Part shown: one piece after another, positions 1 to 7,505 of the stretch
Numbering within the stretch: the stretch's first letter is position 1
Layout: each line of letters opens with the position of its first letter
Assembly: GCA_947481755.1 (NCBI GenBank)
Contig: CANKHS010000012.1
Location: 1 to 16,905, forward strand
Length of the DNA: 16,905 nucleotides
Source of the DNA: Actinomycetota bacterium
GTDB lineage: Bacteria > Actinomycetota > Thermoleophilia > Gaiellales > F1-60-MAGs149
Reading direction: 5' to 3'
Notes under the pieces: model-generated
What the model was told of the DNA's origin: nothing
The model's input: the letters and a program-made list of their open reading frames with translations, nothing else
Database searches by the model: none
Position numbers and translations under genes: made by a program

Positions 1-237
1 CCGATCGCGACGCTTGAAGAGCGCTATGACGGCAAAGGCTACGGCGACTTTAAAAAGGACGTTGCCGAAGCGGTCGTGGTGCTTCTTGAACCACTGCAGG
101 CGCGGCACGCCGAATTGGCTGCCGATCCCGGCGAGGTCGTTCGCCTCTTGAAGGTGGGCGCCGATCACGCGCGTTCGTTGGCTGTGCCAACGGTTGAGCT
201 GGTGCGGGATCGCATCGGTTTCGCGCCGCGCGGCTAA
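1..237 (+). CDS. trpS: Tryptophanyl-tRNA synthetase, C-terminal fragment
   Basis: This is the last 78 codons of a gene that begins before the window, open in frame 1 from base 1 to TAA at 235-237. The peptide contains YGDFKKDVAEAVVVLLEPLQ, then DPGEVVRLLKVGADHAR, and ends in VRDRIGF. This is the typical C-terminal helical tail of bacterial TrpRS, which attaches tryptophan to its tRNA in the cytoplasm. The catalytic Rossmann domain and the KMSKS loop lie outside the window, so only the tail supports the call. Its stop overlaps the stop of the convergent dehydrogenase gene in the four bases CTAA, so no terminator fits between the two genes. I recognise the tail by memory of the family, not by a search. 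Confidence 0.85.
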   Translation, partial: PIATLEERYDGKGYGDFKKDVAEAVVVLLEPLQARHAELAADPGEVVRLLKVGADHARSLAVPTVELVRDRIGFAPRG

Positions 238-992
238 CCGAAGCGTTCGCGCGAGCGCCGCGCCAGCCGTGCCATCGTCCCGGGCGCAATCGCCTGAGCC
301 ACGCCCGCAACACGCCACCATTCGGGCTGAAACGACTCCGAGCGTCGTTTCCCGAGTGCGGAGAGGATCGACTCTGCACACCGGTCATCGTCGATCACGG
401 CATGGCGTAGCCAGCGATGACTTCGTAATCGGTCGTGTGGGAATGCGGCTGTCGCGACCGGACCAGGATTGGCGGTCAAAACGTGAATTCCGCAGGCCGC
501 TGCCTCCACATGGAGGCCTCGGGACCATGCGATCGCAGCATGTTTGGCGGCCGCATAGTGCGGTGCCGAACCCGTTGCGACGGTCCCAGCCACGCTGACC
601 ACATTGACGATTGATCCGTGCGCTACGAACAAGCCGGGCCACGCTGCCGCCGTGACACGAACCATGGCGAGGTACAGCAAATCGATGGCGCGGGAGGCTT
701 CATCTGCGTCATGCTCGAGCAACGGTGTTCGAAACGGGCCACCGGCGTTATTGACCAAGAGGCGAATGCGCTTCTGCTGGGCCAGACGATGCGCGAGGAT
801 CTCCACGCCGGCGGGAGTCGAGAGATCTGCGACCAGCGTTTCACAGTCAAGTTCGTGCCCGGCGGCAAGAAGGCGCTCCGAACCGCGGGCCACCAAGAGC
901 AGTTCCCCATCAGGACGAACGAGCCGACGGGCCAACGCCAGCCCAATTCCAGCAGAGCCACCCGTTACCACTGTGAGGTCCCCGTCACCCAT
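234..992 (-). CDS. Short-chain dehydrogenase/reductase (SDR)
   Basis: This encodes a 252-residue classical SDR, an NAD(P)-dependent oxidoreductase of unknown substrate. The cofactor motif TGGSAGIG is at residues 10-17, the NNAG motif at 81-84, the catalytic Ser near 133, and YAAAK (Tyr 146, Lys 150) at the usual spacing. The SDR helix-4 asparagine appears to be Asp 104 (RAIDLLYL), a mild departure from the tetrad. I chose ATG at 992 because SDRs start about ten residues before the glycine-rich loop. A GTG at 1040 would add 16 residues of low-complexity leader and overlap the divergent gene. No strong Shine-Dalgarno is visible, but a TACGCT hexamer lies nine bases upstream. The gene converges on trpS with overlapping stops. 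The function is generic and may be reduction of an acyl or ketone substrate. Confidence 0.85.
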   Translation of the reverse strand: MGDGDLTVVTGGSAGIGLALARRLVRPDGELLLVARGSERLLAAGHELDCETLVADLSTPAGVEILAHRLAQQKRIRLLVNNAGGPFRTPLLEHDADEASRAIDLLYLAMVRVTAAAWPGLFVAHGSIVNVVSVAGTVATGSAPHYAAAKHAAIAWSRGLHVEAAACGIHVLTANPGPVATAAFPHDRLRSHRWLRHAVIDDDRCAESILSALGKRRSESFQPEWWRVAGVAQAIAPGTMARLARRSRERFG

Positions 993-1001
993 TGGTAGAG
1001 G

Positions 1002-1007
1002 AGCGTA
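1002..1007 (-). promoter_or_regulatory. Possible -10 of the SDR gene
   Basis: TACGCT on the minus strand lies nine bases upstream of the chosen ATG at 992. It matches the loose actinobacterial TAnnnT -10 form, and no clear -35 was found. It sits back to back with the TACACT of the divergent gene in a 39-base divergent intergenic region. Confidence 0.25.
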
Positions 1008-1019
1008 GCCCGCGCACGG

Positions 1020-1025
1020 TACACT
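1020..1025 (+). promoter_or_regulatory. Putative -10 for a leaderless AI-2E transporter mRNA
   Basis: TACACT is followed by exactly six bases and then the GTG start at 1032. Transcription starting six to seven bases after a -10 would begin at the start codon itself, giving a leaderless mRNA. No Shine-Dalgarno is convincing at this start. The -35 region shows no clear match. Confidence 0.45.
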
Positions 1026-1031
1026 CGGGGC

Positions 1032-2159
1032 GTGAGCCACGTTCCTGAACCGGAGCGCCGTGTAGAAATCACGGTTTCCACCCGCACGCTGTTGCGGGTC
1101 ATGTTGACTGCGACTGCGTTTTTGATGGTCATCTACGTGTTCTGGCAGGTGCGCGAAATCGGCCAGCTCGTCCTGATCGCTGCCTTCTTAGCGTTGGCAC
1201 TCAACCCGCTCGTGACGGTGATCGAGCGCAAAATCGGCAATCACCGAGGCGTCGCAGCCGTGATCGTGGTGCTCGGGTTGATTATTTTTCTGCTGGCCTT
1301 CCTGAGTGCCTTGCTGACTCCGCTTTACGAAGAGACGCGTTCATTTGCAACACGTGCGCCCGCCCTGATTGATGAGTTGCGCAACTGGGGACCCTTCCAT
1401 GACCTCGATGCGCGGTACAACGTGATACAGCGCCTGAGCGACGGCGCGTCGGAATATTCCAACCGTCTGCCCGCCCAAGCCGGCAATCTGCTTGGTGTGG
1501 CAACGGCAGTTGTGACGGGCTTTGGCAAGAGTCTGACGGTGCTGTTCATGACACTCTTTCTGCTACTCGAGATCCCGCGCTTTCTCCGCACCATCACTGA
1601 GTTGATGCGACCAGGCCACGCCGATCGCTCGCTCGAGGTGTTTGACCAGGTCAACGGCACGATCGCGCGCTGGACGGCAGGCGTGCTCTTTATTGCTGCT
1701 ATCGCTGGCACGCTCACCGGTGTGACCGCATGGATCCTCGGCGTGCCGTTTGCGCTTGCCCTGGGCCTCCTCGTCGCGATGCTCGACATCATTCCGCTGG
1801 TTGGCGCGACGATCGGCTCAACCGTGGCTGTCTTGGTGGCACTGACGACGTCGTTGACAGCGGGCATCATCATGCTGGTGCTGGCCGTGGTCTACCAGTT
1901 CATCGAGAACCACATCATCCAGCCAGTCGTGATGCGCAAGAGCATTGATGTCTCGCCCTTCATCGTCGTGGTGAGTGTGCTGGTCGGGGCGTCGTTGCTG
2001 GGAATCATCGGTGCGCTGCTCGCAATTCCGGTGGCCGGCTCGGTCCAAGTCGTGCTGCGACGCATACTTGACGTCCGCCGACAGCGGATCGCGGCAGAGC
2101 GTCAGTTGATTCTTGACCTCGAAGGTGGATCTGGCGCCACCGTTGGAGACAGCCCGTGA
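1032..2159 (+). CDS. AI-2E family (YdiK/PerM-like) membrane transporter
   Basis: This is a 375-residue integral membrane protein of the AI-2E/UPF0118 family. Hydrophobic segments lie near residues 20-37, 45-60, 73-97, 152-178, 217-236, 240-262, 263-290 and 308-340. A soluble stretch of about 50 residues follows the third segment, as is usual for the family. The family-typical segment IENHIIQPVVMRKSIDVSPF and the late GALLAIPVAG motif are both present. Family members have been proposed to export small molecules or to act as cation antiporters, and the substrate here cannot be read from sequence. GTG 1032 is the likely start and is probably leaderless. The stop TGA overlaps the GTG start of the next gene (GTGA), so the two are translationally coupled. 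Confidence 0.88.
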   Translation: MSHVPEPERRVEITVSTRTLLRVMLTATAFLMVIYVFWQVREIGQLVLIAAFLALALNPLVTVIERKIGNHRGVAAVIVVLGLIIFLLAFLSALLTPLYEETRSFATRAPALIDELRNWGPFHDLDARYNVIQRLSDGASEYSNRLPAQAGNLLGVATAVVTGFGKSLTVLFMTLFLLLEIPRFLRTITELMRPGHADRSLEVFDQVNGTIARWTAGVLFIAAIAGTLTGVTAWILGVPFALALGLLVAMLDIIPLVGATIGSTVAVLVALTTSLTAGIIMLVLAVVYQFIENHIIQPVVMRKSIDVSPFIVVVSVLVGASLLGIIGALLAIPVAGSVQVVLRRILDVRRQRIAAERQLILDLEGGSGATVGDSP

Positions 2160-2788
2160 GCGAACGACTACAGATCCAGATCGTCTCGGACTTTCTCTGC
2201 CCGTTTTGCAAGATTGCGAGCGAACGCGCAGCGTGGTTAGAGCGCGAGTTTGACGCTGAGATCGAATGGCTTCCGTGGGATCTTCATCCGGAGTATCCGG
2301 CTGAAGGCATCCCCCGCTCCGAGTTGATTGCGAAGTACGGCGCGGAGCATTTCGCCAATGTCGCGCAGATGTTTGAGGACTGTGGCTTCGCCTACGCGCC
2401 GAACCCCGAGCGCGTACCGAATACGCACCTCGCCCTAGAGCTTGGAGAACTTGCCCGTGCGGCTGGTCTCCATGCCGAGTACCACGAGGCCGTCATGGTT
2501 GGCATGTGGGAACAGGAACTCGACGTTGCCGATCCAGCGGTGATCAGTGCAATCGCCGTTGGTGTCGGGCTTGACGCCGATGCGGTTGCTGAGGCAATCG
2601 AATCGCGACGCTTCCGTGCCCATGTCCTCCAGTGCACGGAAGAGGCTCACTCTGCAGGTATTACGGGAGTCCCGGCCTTCATCTTCGAGGAGCGCTATCT
2701 GCTGATGGGCGCGCAGCCACATGCCGCGTTTGAGAAGGTCATCGCCCAGGTGCGAGAGGACCAAGCAGAGGCAGCAGCCGAACACTAG
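2156..2788 (+). CDS. DsbA/FrnE-family thioredoxin-fold oxidoreductase
   Basis: This is a 210-residue DsbA-like protein of the FrnE type. A CPFC redox motif is at residues 15-18, directly after the first beta strand (IQIVSDFLCPFC), an all-helical insertion follows, and the cis-proline segment GVPAF comes near the C-terminus. There is no signal peptide, so it should act in the cytoplasm on dithiol/disulfide substrates. The length fits the 200-220 residues of FrnE proteins. Its GTG start overlaps the transporter stop by four bases, and a GGAG lies about ten bases upstream. The gene ends two bases before the first base of the LexA-type palindrome, so it is not itself under that operator, although read-through into imuB is possible. 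No partner or substrate is evident. Confidence 0.88.
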   Translation: MSERLQIQIVSDFLCPFCKIASERAAWLEREFDAEIEWLPWDLHPEYPAEGIPRSELIAKYGAEHFANVAQMFEDCGFAYAPNPERVPNTHLALELGELARAAGLHAEYHEAVMVGMWEQELDVADPAVISAIAVGVGLDADAVAEAIESRRFRAHVLQCTEEAHSAGITGVPAFIFEERYLLMGAQPHAAFEKVIAQVREDQAEAAAEH

Positions 2789-2789
2789 G

Positions 2790-2809
2790 AATCGAACATA
2801 TGTTCGATT
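2790..2809 (+). promoter_or_regulatory. LexA (SOS) operator, perfect 20-base palindrome
   Basis: The sequence AATCGAACATATGTTCGATT is self-complementary over all 20 bases. Its core CGAACATATGTTCG (2793-2806) matches the Gram-positive/actinobacterial LexA box CGAACnnnnGTTCG. It lies in the 32-base gap between dsbA-like and imuB and touches the putative -10 of imuB, so bound LexA should block RNA polymerase. The operator fits the damage-inducible role of the imuB and dnaE2 genes downstream. Confidence 0.92.
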
Positions 2810-2814
2810 AGACT
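2809..2814 (+). promoter_or_regulatory. Putative -10 of the imuB operon
   Basis: TAGACT shares its first base with the end of the SOS palindrome and is followed by six bases (GGGGGC) and ATG at 2821. This spacing predicts transcription starting at the ATG, giving a leaderless mRNA. The G run is too close to the ATG to act as a Shine-Dalgarno. A LexA dimer on the palindrome would cover the spacer and -10. Confidence 0.5.
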
Positions 2815-2820
2815 GGGGGC

Positions 2821-4002
2821 ATGCTGCTTGCCCTTCTCCTGCCACGCCTCTCACTCAGCGTTGCACTCACGGCGCAACCACAGCCACCTGATGTGCCCGT
2901 TGCGGTTGGACCTCCACCCTTCGGGGAACCACGCATTGGCCTGCCCTCCGCGCTTGCCGAGGCCAGCGGCGTTCGCAGCGGGATGCGTCTTTCGGCAGCG
3001 TTAACACTCTGTCCTGGACTCGTCCTCGTACCGCCCGACCCAGTCGGAGTGCAGCTGCGGGCAGCACGCCTAATCCGCGATATCGCCGCGTTGGGCCTCC
3101 CGGTCGAGGAGATTGGCAATGGGCGCGCCCTGGTTGATGCCGAACCCGGACTGCGCCTGTATGGCGGCCCTCAACGACTCCTTCAACGCCTGCACGATAT
3201 TGCTCCCGACGAGGCGCTACAGATCGGCGCAGCACCATCGCGTTTTGCCGCCTTGATGGCTGCACGACTTGCGCGTCGCCGGCCGCGCGTACTTGGACAT
3301 GACGATGTGCAGGAGACAATCGCACCATTGCCCGTTGCTCTGCTGCACGAGGATGGCGGCACACCAGCAGAGATCTGTGAGGCTCTGACTCTGGTTGGTA
3401 TTGATCGGCTTGGTGGGCTGGCATCGCTCAATCGTCTAGCAGTCCGCGATCGCTTTGGCCCAGAGGGAGTACGAGCCTGGCAGATGGCGCGCGGCGAGGA
3501 TGGTGGCGCGATCGACCCGCGCCAGCCTCCACCACTCCTTCGCGCCGAACTCGTACCGGGTGAGCCAATCGCAACTGATCACGCTCTCGAGCAGGCAGTC
3601 GAACTCCTCCTGAAGCGTCTCCTCAACGACCCCGCGCGAGGAACAGCCGAACCGCGTCTACTGCGACTACAGGCACGCCTGATCACCGGCGAGTCCTGGC
3701 TTTGCGAAGCACCTTTGCGTGAGCCGTGTGGCGACCACGAGCGACTGCTCTTGGCGCTGCTGCCGAAAGCACGACGACTACCAGCCCCGGCCGAGCGCAT
3801 CGCCATCAGCTTTGCCGAGCTAGCGCCGGGCGCACACCAGCTAGCGCTGCTCGACCCAGCTGGGGTCGAGCGAGAACAACGCCTTGACGATGCCGCCGCG
3901 CAGGTTCGCTCAGCACTCGGCTCCACCGCCCTCTTGCGTGTCGTCACGATTGATCCGACCAGTCGTTTACCCGAGCGACGCTACGGATTGACTGCCCGAT
4001 GA
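2821..4002 (+). CDS. imuB: ImuB-type inactive Y-family polymerase homologue
   Basis: This is a 393-residue Y-family-like protein of the ImuB branch, the adaptor that links the error-prone polymerase DnaE2 to the sliding clamp during SOS mutagenesis. The palm acids expected for an active Y-family enzyme are missing. The first strand reads LLALLLPRLSLS with no Asp, and the SIDE region is replaced near residues 98-110 (NGRALVDAEPG), followed by the LYGG that corresponds to the ImuB LFGG motif. QLALLD at residues 340-345 sits where ImuB proteins carry a beta-clamp-binding motif. The tail (VRSALGSTALLRV, then SRLPERR) matches the ImuB pattern. It is shorter than the 480-530 residues of mycobacterial ImuB, apparently because the C-terminal part is a separate gene here. 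It is expressed behind the SOS box, and its stop overlaps the next start as ATGA. Confidence 0.85.
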   Translation: MLLALLLPRLSLSVALTAQPQPPDVPVAVGPPPFGEPRIGLPSALAEASGVRSGMRLSAALTLCPGLVLVPPDPVGVQLRAARLIRDIAALGLPVEEIGNGRALVDAEPGLRLYGGPQRLLQRLHDIAPDEALQIGAAPSRFAALMAARLARRRPRVLGHDDVQETIAPLPVALLHEDGGTPAEICEALTLVGIDRLGGLASLNRLAVRDRFGPEGVRAWQMARGEDGGAIDPRQPPPLLRAELVPGEPIATDHALEQAVELLLKRLLNDPARGTAEPRLLRLQARLITGESWLCEAPLREPCGDHERLLLALLPKARRLPAPAERIAISFAELAPGAHQLALLDPAGVEREQRLDDAAAQVRSALGSTALLRVVTIDPTSRLPERRYGLTAR

Positions 4003-4253
4003 GCAGCCTCTTGCACGGGCTGGCGTCGCAGACACCGCAACCCTGTCGCGTCACACTCGATGCGCGCTTCTACCCAACCAGCGTCGATGGTCGTGGAGTC
4101 ATTTCCGTCCTCGAGGAGTGGCGCGTAGAAGAGGGTTGGTGGAATACGCCCTATCGACGACGCTACCTCTCTGTGGCGCTCGCAGAGGGACAGCTGCAGA
4201 CGATCTTCGAGGACCGCCGTAACCCCGGGCAATGGTGGCGCCATGGGCGCTAG
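3999..4253 (+). CDS. Small DUF6504-like protein of the ImuB/DnaE2 cassette
   Basis: This encodes an 84-residue protein whose ATG overlaps the imuB stop (ATGA, 3999-4002) and whose own end overlaps the dnaE2 start by 11 bases, so it is made together with both. Its second half (EEWRVEEGWWNTPYRRRYLS, then a strand ending FEDRRNPGQWWR) has the Trp- and Arg-rich pattern that I recall for DUF6504 proteins found near actinobacterial ImuB/DnaE2. The function of that family is not established. Position and coupling suggest a small subunit of the mutasome, or a detached C-terminal piece of ImuB. The gene is intact, with no sign of a frameshift relative to imuB. The family assignment is from memory and less certain than the operon context. 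Confidence 0.7.
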   Translation: MSSLLHGLASQTPQPCRVTLDARFYPTSVDGRGVISVLEEWRVEEGWWNTPYRRRYLSVALAEGQLQTIFEDRRNPGQWWRHGR

Positions 4254-7200
4254 TGCTTCGTACGTGGAGTTGCATTGCCATTCGGCATACTCCTTTCTCG
4301 ATGGCGTAGCCCAGCCGGATGAATTGGTCGACCGAGCCTCTGCCCTTGGCTACTCCGCCCTGGCCTTGACGGACCACGACAACCTCTGTGCAGCGCTGCC
4401 ATTCGCCCATGCTGCCCAGGCCGCTGGGCTGCAGGCAATTACAGGCTGCGAGCTGACAGTCTCGGATGCCGGCCAGGCGTTTCATCTCGTGCTGCTTGCC
4501 GAAACACGTGTGGGCTACACGAACCTCTGCCGCCTGATCACTGCTGCCCATGCAGGCACACGACGAGAGGACGGCGCGGTTGATCACACACCGAGCGTCG
4601 ATCTAGTCCGTGTTTTGGAACATGCGGAGGGGCTCACCTGTCTGACTGGCTGTCCTCGTCAGGGAGCACTCGTCGGGAACGACGACCTAATTGCCCGCCG
4701 TCGCCGAGACCTGTTGCTCGAGGCGTTCTCCACCCGGCTTGCCATTGAACTGCAGCGCCCGTTTCAGCAGGGAGCCGAGCCAGAGTTGCGTCGTCTTAGT
4801 CGGCTGGCACACGAACGCCGCATTCCACTGGTTGCGACAAACAATGTGCATCTCCACCTCCGTCGACGAGGGCCACTCCAAGACGTCCTGGTGGCAATTC
4901 GCCATCACCTCGCCCTCGATGCCTGCACCAGCGCACTGCGTGGCAATCGCGAGCACGTACTCAAGTCGCCAACCGAGATGGCACGACTCTTTGACGAACT
5001 CCCCGAGGCAATTGCCGAGACCAGCCGCATTGCTGAGCGCTGTCGCTTTGATCTCACCGAGAGTCTTGGCTATCAACCACCAGCGCGAGCGGGCAACGCA
5101 GACCACGAGCTTGCCGGTTTCTGCCGAACACATCTCGACAGTCGCTACCCCCGTACTTCGCCCTGGCGGCAGCAGGCGGAGCAGCGGTTAGAGACCGAGC
5201 TCGCTCTGATTCAGCGCCACCAGTTGGCAGGCTTCTTTCTGCTGCATCACGAGATCCTCGAACTGGCGCGCGAGGTCGCCCTCGAGCTTCGGGGCAGCGA
5301 TGCGGCGCGCAACGTTTTGCCACCGGGACGCGGGCGCGGCTCGAGCGTTGGCTCAATCGTCTGCTACCTGACAGGTCTTTCCCATATTGATCCGGTTGCT
5401 GGCCGACTGTCGCTCGGCCGGTTTCTTAATGAAGAACTTGCCTCGACACCGGATATTGATCTCGACTTTCCTCGTGACATCCGGGCCGAACTAATTCGCC
5501 GCATTCACCTGCGCTTTGGTCCGCAACAGGCGGCATTGGTTGGCGCTTTCTCGACCTACCGCGCGCGTGGCGCAATTCGTGAGATCGGCAAAGCGTTGGC
5601 ACTGCCAACAGGCGACATCGCCCGACTTGCTGCTGGCTCGGATGGTTGGCGTGCCGAATCGGTTGGCGACGAACTACGTCGAATACCAAGCCTGCGCGAC
5701 CGTGCCAACGATCCACGCCTACGACTACTCGTAGCGCTGTGTCGCCAGATCAGTGGTCTGCCACGTCACCTCTCTCAACACCCCGGAGGCATGATTGTCT
5801 CCGACCGTCCACTCAGCGAACTGGTGCCTTTGCAACCCGCGGCAATGGCGGGACGCACGATCTGCCAATGGGATAAGGACGCCTGTGCCGATGCTGGCTT
5901 TCTCAAGATCGACCTGCTTGGGCTCGGCATGCTCAGTGCAGTCGAACGCTGCGTCAGCGAAATCCATCGCAGCACGGGCGAGACAGTCGACCTCTCACGC
6001 GTTCCGCTCGACGACGCCGAGGTGTACGCCGAGATTCAGGACGCAGACACGGTCGGTGTCTTCCAGATCGAATCGCGTGCACAGATGCAGACACTGTTGC
6101 GCGTACAACCAACGTGCCTTGACGACCTTGTCGTTGAGGTCGCACTCGTTCGCCCAGGACCGATCCAAGGTGGTGCCGTTAATCCCTACATTCAACGACG
6201 GCTGGCACGACGGGCCGATCCGACAGTGCCGATTCCCTACGAGCACCCCCTGCTCGAGGAGGCACTGCATGAGACGCTCGGCGTGATTATTTTTCAGGAT
6301 CAAGTACTCACTGTCGCGCAGGCACTCGCGGGCTTTACACCAGGCCAGGCAGAGGCATTGCGGCGTGCAATGAGTCGACGGCGTAGCCGCGCAGCGATCG
6401 AGGCGCAATGGCTGGCGTTTGCCGAGGGAGCGGCCGAGCGAGGAGTGCCCGAGCACGTCGCACAACGCGTCTTCCAACAGATCATCGCCTTCTCGGCGTT
6501 TGGCTTTCCGAAATCTCATGCGGCCGCCTTTGCCTTGCTGGCCTATCAGAGTGCCTGGCTCCGGCGTCACCATCCCGCCGCTTTTCTCTGTGCCTTGCTG
6601 ATGGAGCAACCAATGGGGTTCTACCCACCCGCCACGTTGATTCGCGATGCCGAGCACCGCGCAGTCGCAGTACTCCCGGTCGACATCGAACACTCACTGG
6701 CTGAGGCCAGCTGCGAGAGTCCCTCCGCGGTTCGCCTGGGCTTTCGTCAGGTGATTGGCCTCGGAGCAGACGATGCTGAACACCTGGTCACAGAGCGTCA
6801 CATGCGCGGGCCTTTTCGCACAGTGAGCGAACTCGCCAACCGCCTTGATTTGCCGACGACACAGTTACAGCGGCTGATCGCAGCAGGAGCCTGCGACCGG
6901 TTTGGCCCTCGTCGACAGCTGCTCTGGGAGCTCGGCCTTGCCACCCGGCCGCAGGCGAGCCCGGCCGGTCGACAGTTGGCGTTTGACTTGCAACTCGGCG
7001 AGGTGCCTCAGACGCTTCCAGTCCCGAATGCGTGGGAACTCTTGGTTGCCGACTACGCCACAACCGGTGTCTCGGTCCGAGAACATCCGATTGCCCAGCT
7101 TCGACCTGCTCTGGTCGATGTGGTCAGTAGTGCCAAGCTTGAGCAGCTACCAGACGGGACACCAATCAGAATCCCTGGGCTGGCCGTTGCGCGTCAGCGT

Positions 7201-7503
7201 CCGGGTAGTGCCAAAGGCATTGTCTTCCTGCTCCTAGAAGACGAGTACGGACTCTTCAATCTCGTGATCATGCCCGACGTCTACGAACAGCACCGTCTGC
7301 TTGTTCGGAGCGAGCCATTGCTCCTCGCCGAAGGCATCCTCGAGCACCGTGGTCGACAACTCAATATTCGCGTGACTCATCTAAACGCACTCGGCACACC
7401 CGACCGGCACGTACTTCCACCGCAACAGGAAAAGGACGGTGGAACGTTGCGTTCGGTCGCGCCGGCACCGCAACACTTCGCACAGGGCCGGCGGCGCGCG
7501 TAG
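4243..7503 (+). CDS. dnaE2: Error-prone DNA polymerase III alpha subunit DnaE2/ImuC
   Basis: This is a 1086-residue C-family polymerase of the DnaE2 (ImuC) type, which carries out translesion synthesis and SOS mutagenesis with ImuB. The N-terminal PHP domain starts LHCHSAYSFLDG (His 11, His 13) and continues with LTDHDN. The polymerase domain has RGRGSSVGS, the catalytic PDIDLDF at residues 403-409 (Asp 404 and Asp 406), and the third Asp at 557 in KIDLLGLGML. The three acids match E. coli DnaE D401, D403 and D555 in order and spacing, so the enzyme should be active. An OB-fold domain follows at about 975-1060. The length fits DnaE2 (1050-1100) rather than the replicative DnaE1 (about 1160-1180). 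ATG 4243 overlaps the preceding gene by 11 bases, with GGTGG upstream. The gene converges on the L,D-transpeptidase gene with a two-base gap. Confidence 0.95.
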   Translation: MGASASYVELHCHSAYSFLDGVAQPDELVDRASALGYSALALTDHDNLCAALPFAHAAQAAGLQAITGCELTVSDAGQAFHLVLLAETRVGYTNLCRLITAAHAGTRREDGAVDHTPSVDLVRVLEHAEGLTCLTGCPRQGALVGNDDLIARRRRDLLLEAFSTRLAIELQRPFQQGAEPELRRLSRLAHERRIPLVATNNVHLHLRRRGPLQDVLVAIRHHLALDACTSALRGNREHVLKSPTEMARLFDELPEAIAETSRIAERCRFDLTESLGYQPPARAGNADHELAGFCRTHLDSRYPRTSPWRQQAEQRLETELALIQRHQLAGFFLLHHEILELAREVALELRGSDAARNVLPPGRGRGSSVGSIVCYLTGLSHIDPVAGRLSLGRFLNEELASTPDIDLDFPRDIRAELIRRIHLRFGPQQAALVGAFSTYRARGAIREIGKALALPTGDIARLAAGSDGWRAESVGDELRRIPSLRDRANDPRLRLLVALCRQISGLPRHLSQHPGGMIVSDRPLSELVPLQPAAMAGRTICQWDKDACADAGFLKIDLLGLGMLSAVERCVSEIHRSTGETVDLSRVPLDDAEVYAEIQDADTVGVFQIESRAQMQTLLRVQPTCLDDLVVEVALVRPGPIQGGAVNPYIQRRLARRADPTVPIPYEHPLLEEALHETLGVIIFQDQVLTVAQALAGFTPGQAEALRRAMSRRRSRAAIEAQWLAFAEGAAERGVPEHVAQRVFQQIIAFSAFGFPKSHAAAFALLAYQSAWLRRHHPAAFLCALLMEQPMGFYPPATLIRDAEHRAVAVLPVDIEHSLAEASCESPSAVRLGFRQVIGLGADDAEHLVTERHMRGPFRTVSELANRLDLPTTQLQRLIAAGACDRFGPRRQLLWELGLATRPQASPAGRQLAFDLQLGEVPQTLPVPNAWELLVADYATTGVSVREHPIAQLRPALVDVVSSAKLEQLPDGTPIRIPGLAVARQRPGSAKGIVFLLLEDEYGLFNLVIMPDVYEQHRLLVRSEPLLLAEGILEHRGRQLNIRVTHLNALGTPDRHVLPPQQEKDGGTLRSVAPAPQHFAQGRRRA

Positions 7504-7505
7504 CG

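Noticed and set aside
1325..1873. 182-codon open frame antisense to the AI-2E transporter
   Set aside because: The composition mirrors the hydrophobic codons of the real gene, and no motif is recognisable.
3999..4253. Frameshifted C-terminus of ImuB
   Set aside because: The small gene has its own ATG overlapping the imuB stop as ATGA, and ImuB already ends with its normal tail pattern, so a separate gene fits better.
5995..6693. 232-codon minus-strand frame inside dnaE2
   Set aside because: It is the shadow of conserved polymerase codons and has no own features.
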